Shown here: in pieces, positions 21,805 to 27,560 of the stretch
Layout of the letters: each line of letters begins with the position of its first letter
Position numbering within the stretch: the first letter of the stretch is position 1
Virus record (IMG/VR): IMGVR_UViG_3300031963_000020
Coordinates: 1-64,000 of that record
From: a virus
Length of the DNA: 64,000 bases
Direction: 5' to 3' (one strand)
The notes under the pieces: model-generated
The model's database searches: none
What the model was told of the DNA's origin: nothing
Seen by the model: only the letters and a program-made list of their open reading frames with translations
Made by a program: the position numbers and the translations under genes

Positions 21805-21867
21805 CTCAGCTGGGAGAGCGCCTGATTTGCATTCAGGAGGTCATCGGTTCGATCCCGTTCAGGTCCA
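21795..21867 (+). tRNA. tRNA-Ala (anticodon TGC)
   Basis: Acceptor GGGCCTG/CAGGTCC with the G3-T70 alanine identity pair, anticodon stem CCTGA/TCAGG with loop TTTGCAT. The acceptor stem is identical to that of the phage tmRNA. The 5' end overlaps the previous gene. Confidence 0.93.
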
Positions 21868-21872
21868 TAGTT

Positions 21873-21946
21873 GGGTGGTTAGCTCAGTTGGTTAGAGCAT
21901 CTCGTTTACACCGAGAGGGTCGGGGGTTCGAGTCCCTCACTACCCA
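21873..21946 (+). tRNA. tRNA-Val (anticodon TAC)
   Basis: Acceptor GGGTGGT/ACTACCC, anticodon stem TCTCG/CGAGA with loop TTTACAC. Confidence 0.93.
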
Positions 21947-21966
21947 TTTACCATAAGGAGGTTATT

Positions 21967-22191
21967 ATGAAAGCACGTGTAGTTGAAATGTTACGAACAC
22001 AAGCGGAAGCAGAACGCCAGAAGGCGTTACTTTCACTCGAATTGTTGATGGATTATTCCGCTGGTATTGGTGACCATTCCACCGGCGATTTTTATAAGAA
22101 CGCAGAAGAAGCATTACAAATGCTTGTTGATGCAGACGATAAGTTAGAAGCTCTTGACCGTTACTTTGGTGGTGACGTAATCGCAGAATAA
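21967..22191 (+). CDS. Small helical protein
   Basis: 74 residues with AAGGAGG seven bases upstream of ATG. Helical throughout (ARVVEMLRTQAEAERQKALL, FYKNAEEALQMLVDADDKLE) with a C-terminal RYFGGDVIAE. No family recognised. Codon use is slightly more GC-rich than its neighbours. Confidence 0.6.
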   Translation: MKARVVEMLRTQAEAERQKALLSLELLMDYSAGIGDHSTGDFYKNAEEALQMLVDADDKLEALDRYFGGDVIAE

Positions 22192-22200
22192 AAGTAGTCG

Positions 22201-22271
22201 CGGGTGTCGTATAACGGCTATTACCCCAGCCTTCCAAGCTGGTGACGAGGGTTCGACTCCCTCTACCCGCT
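22201..22271 (+). tRNA. tRNA-Gly (anticodon TCC)
   Basis: Acceptor GCGGGTG/TACCCGC, anticodon stem CCAGC/GCTGG with loop CTTCCAA. Confidence 0.92.
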
Positions 22272-22275
22272 CTTT

Positions 22276-22359
22276 GCTCTTGTGACGGAACCGGCAGACG
22301 TAGCGGACTCAAAATCCGCCGCCCTCAAAGGCGTGTGGGTTCGACTCCCACCGAGAGCA
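22276..22359 (+). tRNA. tRNA-Leu (anticodon CAA)
   Basis: Type II. Acceptor GCTCTTG/CGAGAGC, anticodon stem GCGGA/TCCGC with loop CTCAAAA. Confidence 0.93.
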
Positions 22360-22362
22360 TAA

Positions 22363-22435
22363 CGGGGAGTAGCTCAGTTGGTAGAGTGCACGCTTTGGGA
22401 GCGTGATGTCGCAGGTTCGAGTCCTGTCTCCCCGA
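22363..22435 (+). tRNA. tRNA-Pro (anticodon TGG)
   Basis: Acceptor CGGGGAG/CTCCCCG, anticodon stem CACGC/GCGTG with loop TTTGGGA. A C1-G72 start and A73 are typical for tRNA-Pro. Confidence 0.93.
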
Positions 22436-22451
22436 CTAACAAGGAGAATAT

Positions 22452-22772
22452 ATGAAAGTGGTAGAAGAATATTTTGATGCATTCGTCAATAAAGATTTAA
22501 TAAGACTATCAGAACTTTATAGTGATGATATTGTCTTATCTGAATGGGATGAAAATGTTTTCGCTGGTAAAGAAGCCGTATTACAAGCCAACGCAGATTT
22601 ATTCAATAAGTTTGAGAAAATTGGTATACTTGTAAAAGCACGTGGAGAAAGTGGAAATATTTCATTAAACGAAATAATCGTAAATCTAGACGATGTATCA
22701 GTAAAAGTGGTTGATAGCATAACTGTTGTAGATGAAAAAATAGTTTATATAATGGCATATCGTGGATTCTAA
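22452..22772 (+). CDS. SnoaL/NTF2-like protein
   Basis: 106 residues, the size of a single NTF2-like domain. The opening MKVVEEYFDAFVNKDLIRLSELYSDDIVLSEW is the family's helix 1-2 pattern ('y..a...gD...l..ly.dD'), followed by GKEAVLQANADLF and C-terminal strands VVDSITVVDEKIVYIMAYRGF. The fold serves many roles (small-molecule enzymes, binding). Preceded by aaggaga. Function in a phage unknown. Confidence 0.7.
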   Translation: MKVVEEYFDAFVNKDLIRLSELYSDDIVLSEWDENVFAGKEAVLQANADLFNKFEKIGILVKARGESGNISLNEIIVNLDDVSVKVVDSITVVDEKIVYIMAYRGF

Positions 22773-22782
22773 TACCAAAAAG

Positions 22783-22792
22783 ATATTTATAT
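22783..22792 (+). promoter_or_regulatory. ATATTTATAT element, late-promoter-like
   Basis: Perfect copy of the recurring motif, 40 bases before the sulfotransferase-like gene at 22832 and 11 bases after the previous stop. Confidence 0.45.
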
Positions 22793-22831
22793 TGTAATAC
22801 GGTTCTGTAAATTTACACAAGAGAAAAATAT

Positions 22832-23524
22832 ATGAAATATGCAGTTTTTTCAACTTACAGAACAGCTAGTACTCTTATGCATGAAATAATAAGAAATCAT
22901 TTCAGCATAACAGATTTGGGTGAGTTAACAGGTCATATTCCTGCCGATAAGAGAAGTGATGAAACACTTCGTCACGGATGGTTAGCTGAACAACTAGCTT
23001 TAGAAGATTACGTTGTAAAATTATTTTCATATGATTTTACAATCTCTGGATATTATTTTAATAGATCAACTTTTGATTGGTCTATATTTGATAAAATAGT
23101 ACTTAGTACAAGAGCAAATGTAACTGACCAAATGTGCAGTGTCTATTATATGAAACCATGGTTACCACCGTCTGACCAAACACATCCGTTTCCAGCAGAC
23201 CCTACACCAGAAGCTATAGATTTTACAAATGCGGGTTGGAATGCTCAACTTGAAAGACAAAGAAATGGACTACTCAGATTTCACGAAATAAAAACTGAAT
23301 TGTTAAATAATTTTCCAACAAAAGTCTGTATTGTCCCATCAGAAATATTTAGTGATCCACAAGAAACTTACTTACCAATATTAAATTCATTGACTGGTAT
23401 AGAATTTATTGCATCTGACTTTTCACCTATATCACCAAACACAACTGGATTAAATTATAGAGAAAAGTATACAAACTATGATGACTTAAAGTACATCACA
23501 GATTCTTGGGGATTGCCAACATAA
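22832..23524 (+). CDS. Sulfotransferase-like protein
   Basis: 230 residues. The N-terminus AVFSTYRTASTLMHEII matches the P-loop-like PAPS-binding segment (R[TS].ST.L). IFDKIVLSTRANVTDQMCSVYYM is in the place of the second motif (R.n..dq..S). The downstream gene at 23544 has the same plan (AVFSTPRTCSSLMCYI; FDYVFITERVNLVDQMASLY), so the two arose by duplication. A Stf0/LPS-type sulfotransferase is the closest idea; enzymatic activity is not certain. Confidence 0.6.
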   Translation: MKYAVFSTYRTASTLMHEIIRNHFSITDLGELTGHIPADKRSDETLRHGWLAEQLALEDYVVKLFSYDFTISGYYFNRSTFDWSIFDKIVLSTRANVTDQMCSVYYMKPWLPPSDQTHPFPADPTPEAIDFTNAGWNAQLERQRNGLLRFHEIKTELLNNFPTKVCIVPSEIFSDPQETYLPILNSLTGIEFIASDFSPISPNTTGLNYREKYTNYDDLKYITDSWGLPT

Positions 23525-23543
23525 GTTAGTGTGAAGATTACGT

Positions 23544-24179
23544 ATGAGAGTAGCAGTATTTTCTACACCAAGAACTTGTAGTAGTTTGATGTGTTATATA
23601 ACATCACGAAGATTTGAAATACACAATCATCGTGAAGATGTGTATACACATTTTACACAAGGAATGCAAGAAGAAAAACTTGAATTCTTAAAAACAACAG
23701 ATGGTTATGTTGTTAAATTATTTTCTAGATATTTTCATAATGATAGAAATATAAGACTGAACGATATGAACTGGAATATGTTTGACTACGTTTTTATTAC
23801 TGAACGAGTCAATTTGGTAGACCAGATGGCTAGTTTGTATCGTAGAATTTATGAAAACACAACATATATAAATTTACAAAGTAGTGAAGTATTAGAATTT
23901 TATTTACAACATAAAGAATATCTCAAACTGTTCTACAATATAAAGACGGATATACTATCTTTACATAAGAATGCATATGTAGTAACATATGAAGGGTTAC
24001 AAAATAATCCAATAAAATATTTAAATTCTGTAACAAATTTAAATTTTATAGATAGTAATATTCCACTACCAAAAGTATTTCCTGCTGTTACTCAAACCTT
24101 AATAGATTATAAACAATATTTTACAAATTATAATGAGTTAAAATTATTTGTAGAGTCTTGGAATTTAATAAAAGATTAA
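23544..24179 (+). CDS. Sulfotransferase-like protein, paralogue of the previous gene
   Basis: 211 residues, 19 bases after the previous stop. It shares with its neighbour the N-terminal FSTPRTCSSLM loop, the VVKLFS strand, the E/TR.N..DQM.S..Y motif, and the C-terminal 'Y..yFTNYNELK.f.eSW.l' ending. It is more AT-rich than most of the window. Likely substrates are surface glycans or proteins; acceptor unknown. Confidence 0.6.
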   Translation: MRVAVFSTPRTCSSLMCYITSRRFEIHNHREDVYTHFTQGMQEEKLEFLKTTDGYVVKLFSRYFHNDRNIRLNDMNWNMFDYVFITERVNLVDQMASLYRRIYENTTYINLQSSEVLEFYLQHKEYLKLFYNIKTDILSLHKNAYVVTYEGLQNNPIKYLNSVTNLNFIDSNIPLPKVFPAVTQTLIDYKQYFTNYNELKLFVESWNLIKD

Positions 24180-24188
24180 TGTTGGGGC

Positions 24189-24217
24189 TTGACAAACTCA
24201 ACTACCGATGTTAGATT
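24189..24217 (+). promoter_or_regulatory. sigma70-type promoter ahead of tRNA-Glu
   Basis: TTGACA (24189-24194), 17-base spacer, TAGATT (24212-24217). tRNA-Glu begins 18 bases downstream, the same distance as for the promoter at 20530. Confidence 0.6.
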
Positions 24218-24234
24218 ACTAGTATAATGGTTAC

Positions 24235-24306
24235 GCCGCGTTCGTCTATCGGTTAGGACATAGCCCTTTCAAGGCTAGAAGGCGGGTTCGATTCCCGCAC
24301 GCGGTA
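24235..24306 (+). tRNA. tRNA-Glu (anticodon TTC)
   Basis: Acceptor GCCGCGT/ACGCGGT with G1-T72, anticodon stem TAGCC/GGCTA with loop CTTTCAA. Confidence 0.92.
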
Positions 24307-24323
24307 TGAGTCAAAGGTATTAC

Positions 24324-24397
24324 CCGCGAGTAGCTAAATGGTGAAGGCAGCGGTCTTATATACCGAAGATATGGGGGTTCAAGTCCCTCCTCGCGGA
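24324..24397 (+). tRNA. tRNA-Ile (anticodon TAT)
   Basis: Acceptor CCGCGAG/CTCGCGG, anticodon stem CGGT/ACCG with loop CTTATAT. TAT reads ATA directly; most bacteria instead use lysidine-modified CAT. So this phage does not need host TilS for ATA. Confidence 0.85.
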
Positions 24398-24418
24398 CTG
24401 CTTAATTAGGAGATTTAA

Positions 24419-24511
24419 ATGCCACATCCAAAAAAGTGCGGAAAGGGTCGTCGTAAGATTGGCTCAAAGAAACGCAACAATCGTTGGAAAAATAGAAAGC
24501 GTAAACATTAG
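24419..24511 (+). CDS. Tiny Arg/Lys-rich protein (30 residues)
   Basis: ATG at 24419 with TTAGGAGA upstream. Very basic, with CGKGRRKIGSKKRNNRWKN at its core and one Cys and two His. It resembles the 36-residue basic peptide at 20397 in composition and location. It could bind RNA, DNA or the ribosome. Confidence 0.55.
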   Translation: MPHPKKCGKGRRKIGSKKRNNRWKNRKRKH

Positions 24512-24741
24512 TACTATCCGAGGCCTTTTCCCTACCTTTCACCTCGTTAACAGCCTTCGGGCGAATGGAAAGACATAATAAAATTTGATAGGGCGGGTTC
24601 TAGGGTCGTGAGGCCTAGAGACTTTTTGGCTCGTTTAGTTTTGATAAACAAGCAGGCGGTTCGGGGAAGTTCGACGGAATGATGTGTCCGCCTATATAAT
24701 GTTGACAAGAAAGCTGATATCTTTCAACACATCCCCCGTAT
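24512..24741 (+). ncRNA. Candidate structured noncoding RNA interval
   Basis: 230 bases without a supported gene. It holds hairpins GCC-TTCG-GGC (about 24552-24561), TCTAGG/CCTAGA (24598-24618), GTTTA/TAAAC (about 24635-24651), GGCGG/CCGCC (about 24655-24692) and GAAAG/CTTTC (about 24709-24725). A TTGACA at 24702 has no good -10. No known RNA family recognised. Confidence 0.4.
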
Positions 24742-24812
24742 TGCCCTCTCGTTCAATGGCAGGACATCAGACTTTGGATCTGATTATCGTGGTTCGAATC
24801 CACGGGGGGCAA
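24742..24812 (+). tRNA. tRNA-Gln (anticodon TTG)
   Basis: Acceptor TGCCCTC/GGGGGCA, anticodon stem TCAGA/TCTGA with loop CTTTGGA. A T1-A72 start is typical for bacterial tRNA-Gln. Confidence 0.93.
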
Positions 24813-24852
24813 CTTGGTTATGTTAAACTTTAATCCATTATGGAGCGTACAA

Positions 24853-25047
24853 ATGTACAAGTTCATTCTCGCAGTAGCAGTAATCGGTCTTTCGGCATGT
24901 GCAGCAAAGGAAGAAGTTCAAGGTGAAGTTGCAGCAGATTCAACCGCAGTAGTAGCACCAGTTGTTGCAGATTCAACCAAGATTGATACTGATTCAATCA
25001 AGTCACCAGAAGTAAAGCCAGTAGTAGAAGGTGAAGCAGCAAAGTAA
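24853..25047 (+). CDS. Small lipoprotein
   Basis: 64 residues from ATG 24853 (GGAG at 24842-24845). Lipoprotein signal MYKFILAVAVIGLSACAAKE with lipobox LSAC (Cys16). The mature part is a Val/Ala/Asp/Thr-rich flexible tail with a repeated 'aDST' pattern (AADSTAVVAPVVADSTKIDTD). Probably an envelope-tethered spacer peptide, for example an o-spanin-like lysis protein, but this is only inferred. Confidence 0.55.
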   Translation: MYKFILAVAVIGLSACAAKEEVQGEVAADSTAVVAPVVADSTKIDTDSIKSPEVKPVVEGEAAK

Positions 25048-25055
25048 TAATATAC

Positions 25056-25125
25056 GCGGTCTTAGTGTAACGTCAGCACGGTAAGCTTCCAGCTTACAAG
25101 AGCAGTTCAACTCTGTCAGACCGCT
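25056..25125 (+). tRNA. tRNA-Gly (anticodon TCC), second divergent copy
   Basis: Acceptor GCGGTCT/AGACCGC, anticodon stem GTAAG/CTTAC with loop CTTCCAG. The T stem has an A-C mismatch, and the sequence differs widely from the first Gly(TCC). Confidence 0.8.
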
Positions 25126-25131
25126 CCACTT

Positions 25132-25222
25132 TGTAAGAACAATCCCGTGCGAGGTGTGGCGCACTCGTTGTGGTGGCGGGAAGAGTAGTATTAACTACTT
25201 GAAAGGGATCTGTTCTTACATT
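25132..25222 (+). ncRNA. Candidate novel small structured RNA
   Basis: A 10-bp perfect stem TGTAAGAACA (25132-25141) with TGTTCTTACA (25211-25220) continues as ATCCC/GGGAT across a one-base bulge. Inside are a GTGCG/CGCAC hairpin (25147-25164), a G/T-rich linker, and an AGTAGT/ACTACT hairpin (25184-25199). T-rich sequence follows. It is a closed three-way-junction-like RNA of about 90 bases between tRNA-Gly and tRNA-Ser. Not a tRNA (no T arm or anticodon arm). Confidence 0.65.
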
Positions 25223-25231
25223 TATTTTTCT

Positions 25232-25316
25232 GGACAGGTGGCAGAGTGGTCTATTGCAACGGTCTTGAAAACCGTCGAGCTGAGAGGCTCCGAGAGTTCG
25301 AATCCCTCCCTGTCCG
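25232..25316 (+). tRNA. tRNA-Ser (anticodon TGA)
   Basis: Type II. Acceptor GGACAGG/CCTGTCC with G73, anticodon stem ACGGT/ACCGT with loop CTTGAAA, long variable arm. Confidence 0.93.
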
Positions 25317-25331
25317 CTTAATGAGGTTATT

Positions 25332-25532
25332 ATGATACACGAATTTAAAACACCGTTCGATGTAAAAACTCCGCATGGAGATGGCCGAGCAATCTTATTG
25401 ATTGATTATGGTATTGATGTAAATACTGTTTGGGTCGTTAAACTTGACGGTGGAATCGTGAAGCATTACTATTCGGATGATATTCGTATTTACGACAACC
25501 CTATGAATGGTAAGGGTTGGAACGTAGAATAA
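25332..25532 (+). CDS. Small protein, unknown function
   Basis: 66 residues, ATG preceded by tgagg. A compact beta-rich protein (HEFKTPFDVKTPHGDGRAIL, VWVVKLDGGIVKHYYSDDIR), possibly an SH3-like barrel as in small phage RNA- or protein-binding proteins. No family recognised. Confidence 0.55.
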   Translation: MIHEFKTPFDVKTPHGDGRAILLIDYGIDVNTVWVVKLDGGIVKHYYSDDIRIYDNPMNGKGWNVE

Positions 25533-25541
25533 TAAATATCT

Positions 25542-25613
25542 GCCACAATAGCTCAGCGGTAGAGCACTCGATTTGTAATCGAGCGGTCGTCGGTTCAATC
25601 CCGACTTGTGGCT
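25542..25613 (+). tRNA. tRNA-Thr (anticodon TGT)
   Basis: Acceptor GCCACAA/TTGTGGC, anticodon stem CTCGA/TCGAG with loop TTTGTAA. Last tRNA of the island. Confidence 0.93.
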
Positions 25614-25633
25614 CTTAAAACAACATAATCTAG

Positions 25634-25643
25634 ATATTTATAT
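25634..25643 (+). promoter_or_regulatory. ATATTTATAT element, late-promoter-like
   Basis: Perfect copy of the recurring motif, directly before a hairpin with T-tract and 78 bases before the Hsp20 start. Confidence 0.35.
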
Positions 25644-25644
25644 A

Positions 25645-25674
25645 GGACTCGCACCGCAGTGGTGGAGTCCTTTT
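25645..25674 (+). terminator. Intrinsic terminator closing the tRNA island
   Basis: GGACTC, bulged G, CACC / GGTG, GAGTCC (10 bp) followed by TTTT at 25671-25674. Confidence 0.65.
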
Positions 25675-25720
25675 CACCGTATCGCTCATTATGAGGATAC
25701 ACAATATAGGAGGTCATTTT

Positions 25721-26200
25721 ATGACTCATTTAGTATTTCGCCCATTTGGGTCAACGGTTTTGAACAATCGGGACAATTTCATCAGTACATTTGATAAAAT
25801 GTTTGATGAATTCGCCAGAAAAGATTTCCCTGAGTTTTTTCAACACTTTGGGGCAGAACCTTTTGGAAAGGCAGCATATCCAAAGGTTAATGTGATTACA
25901 AATGACGAGACTGTAGTTATTGAAGCAGAACTCGCTGGTTATAAGAAGGATGAAATTGATATTGAGGTCAAGGAAGGTGTCTTGACCATTTCAGGCGGTG
26001 CGTCACAATTGAACGAGCAAACTGATAAAGTAGTTTATCTTCTACGAGAACTGAAGCGTAGCTCATTCTCTCGATCCTTTAAGCTCGGTGACCAATTGGA
26101 TGCTTCCGAAGTAGATGCAAAGTTTGATAATGGGTTACTTACAATCACAATCCAAAAATTACAAAAGGAGCCAGAGTCGAAAAAGGTTACGATTAAGTAA
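25721..26200 (+). CDS. Small heat-shock protein (Hsp20/alpha-crystallin)
   Basis: 159 residues from ATG 25721, after AGGAGG; an in-frame ATG at 25691 has no site. The alpha-crystallin domain spans about residues 50-148: YPKVNVITNDETVVIEAELAG, EIDIEVKEGVLTISG, FSRSFKLGD and NGLLTITIQK, with the 'GLLTI' end typical of the family. It acts as an ATP-independent holdase for unfolded proteins. Hsp20 genes are common in marine T4-like phages, probably helping virion assembly or stress survival. Confidence 0.9.
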   Translation: MTHLVFRPFGSTVLNNRDNFISTFDKMFDEFARKDFPEFFQHFGAEPFGKAAYPKVNVITNDETVVIEAELAGYKKDEIDIEVKEGVLTISGGASQLNEQTDKVVYLLRELKRSSFSRSFKLGDQLDASEVDAKFDNGLLTITIQKLQKEPESKKVTIK

Positions 26201-26223
26201 TAACACTCAACGCAGGAGAGTAT

Positions 26224-26304
26224 ATGTGCAGTTGTAATAGTGGTGTCTGTACGTGTGGCACCGGATGTACTTGCAGTTGTTGCTTAACCCATATAACCGA
26301 TTAA
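26224..26304 (+). CDS. Cys-rich metallothionein-like micropeptide (26 residues)
   Basis: ATG at 26224, five bases after CAGGAGAG. Eight of 26 residues are cysteine, at positions 2, 4, 9, 11, 15, 17, 19 and 20, arranged as repeated CxC plus one CC, with His23 near the end. That is the pattern of metallothioneins, which bind several Zn, Cu or Cd ions in thiolate clusters. No aromatic residues. The ribosome binding site and composition argue that it is translated; function (metal storage, redox or toxicity control) is inferred. Confidence 0.6.
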   Translation: MCSCNSGVCTCGTGCTCSCCLTHITD

Positions 26305-26329
26305 CTAGGAGGTGATCCTTATCGGTTAT
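26293..26329 (+). promoter_or_regulatory. Hairpin presenting a 12-nt anti-SD complement
   Basis: A 9-bp stem ATAACCGAT/ATCGGTTAT with a 19-base loop containing AGGAGGTGATCC (26307-26318), a perfect complement of the 3' end of bacterial 16S rRNA (GGATCACCTCCT). No credible coding start follows: the next ATG gives a five-codon frame. Confidence 0.5.
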
Positions 26330-26363
26330 GTTTGACTCAAAAACCTAAAGCAATGGAGATAAC

Positions 26364-26400
26364 AAAACGGGTCGGGCTCACAAGGTTCGACCCGTTTTCT
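26364..26400 (+). terminator. Intrinsic terminator
   Basis: AAAACGGGTCG (26364-26374) and CGACCCGTTTT (26388-26398) form a perfect 11-bp stem, followed by CTTT. It ends the Hsp20/micropeptide transcript. Confidence 0.8.
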
Positions 26401-26411
26401 TTGGAGATAGT

Positions 26412-27491
26412 ATGAGTAGATTTTTTAATTTCAAAACACTGGTTTCATTTTCCGCATTAGCAATAGCAGGATGCGCAGCACTCTTTTCGGTCACGGGTAT
26501 CGGTACCCTATTCGCTGGAGCAGCTGTATCTGCGATGGTAATGGCTAGTGCTTTGGAATTAGGTAAGTTGGTGGGTATTTCGTTCTTATATCGTTATTGG
26601 AGTGAAATACCAAAAGTACTAAAAAGTTATATGTTGGTCGCAAGTATGGTACTAATTGGTATTACATCAGCAGGAATTTACGGGTATCTCTCATCAGCAT
26701 ATGCTAAGGTAGCGGCAGACCCACTAAAGATGAATGCAGAAGTGCAAATATTAAATTCACAAGCACAAACACTTGATGAAGAAATACAACGAAAGACTCA
26801 ACGATTAGACCAAATTATTTCACTCCGTGGTCAGCAAGAAAATCGTATTGATAATCTTATTAGTAAAAGTACCACGGGTTCAAATACAACTATTCGTTCA
26901 GCACAAAATAGTTTAAACGAACTGAACAGAACAGCAAATACATTACAACGAGAAATCAATCAAGCATCTGCACAACGTGATAGTTTGAAAGCAAAGAGTT
27001 TGACCACAGATGTTGCAATCACAACAAATTCGGATATTGGAACGTTCGTCTATATTTCCCGTGCAATCGGTGTTCCATTAGATACCGTAGTTAAATGGTT
27101 TATATTGGTCATCGTATTAGTATTTGACCCATTATCCATTTGTTTAGTATTAGCTTATAACTTCTTACAAAAACGTGGTGAAGTTGTAGAAGAACCCAAA
27201 AAATTAACTATTTTTAATGAATCCCCACCACAACCTACCCCAGAGGTGGTGGAGGAAACAATAGTCGTTCCTGAACCAATCGTGCAAGAGGAAACGATGA
27301 TAAAACGCGAAGAAATGGAACCAGTCCAGCCAGTTGAACCAGAAGAACCAGTTGAAGAAGAACGTAGAGTAATACCATTTAATAATGGTGATTTCAACGA
27401 AGATGACCCATTCCCACAATATATGACAAAGGCCGAAACAGAAGAAGTTTTAGAAAATTGGTGGGCAAAAAGAAATGGTCTTAAAAAATAA
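26412..27491 (+). CDS. Membrane protein with coiled coil and acidic/Pro-rich tail
   Basis: 359 residues. Three transmembrane segments near the N-terminus (about 9-28, 30-50, 72-95), a coiled coil (about 105-200, NAEVQILNSQAQTLDEEIQR), a further membrane segment (about 225-252) and a Pro/Glu-rich cytoplasmic tail ending in a short helix. A protein of this plan is frequent in marine T4-like phages but has no assigned role. Ribosome binding site tggaga. Confidence 0.65.
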   Translation: MSRFFNFKTLVSFSALAIAGCAALFSVTGIGTLFAGAAVSAMVMASALELGKLVGISFLYRYWSEIPKVLKSYMLVASMVLIGITSAGIYGYLSSAYAKVAADPLKMNAEVQILNSQAQTLDEEIQRKTQRLDQIISLRGQQENRIDNLISKSTTGSNTTIRSAQNSLNELNRTANTLQREINQASAQRDSLKAKSLTTDVAITTNSDIGTFVYISRAIGVPLDTVVKWFILVIVLVFDPLSICLVLAYNFLQKRGEVVEEPKKLTIFNESPPQPTPEVVEETIVVPEPIVQEETMIKREEMEPVQPVEPEEPVEEERRVIPFNNGDFNEDDPFPQYMTKAETEEVLENWWAKRNGLKK

Positions 27492-27506
27492 TATTTAATA
27501 AGGGAC

Positions 27507-27535
27507 TTGACAAATATAGGAATTAGTGTTATTAT
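27507..27535 (+). promoter_or_regulatory. sigma70-type promoter for the UV endonuclease
   Basis: TTGACA (27507-27512), 17-base spacer, TATTAT (27530-27535); 25 bases to the ATG. It probably drives the three-gene run to the IMPDH-like gene as an early operon. Confidence 0.7.
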
Positions 27536-27560
27536 TATACATCTCTAACAAGGATGTAAT

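Noticed and set aside
21744-21956. 70-codon open frame across two tRNAs
   Set aside because: It is a translation of tRNA-Ala and tRNA-Val; several similar frames cover tRNA genes (14962-15156, 14792-15115).
24702-24730. TTGACA before tRNA-Gln
   Set aside because: No -10-like hexamer at 16-18 bases (CAACAC at 17).
26330-26411. Short open frame starting at 26354 over the terminator
   Set aside because: It runs through the perfect terminator stem and lacks a ribosome binding site.
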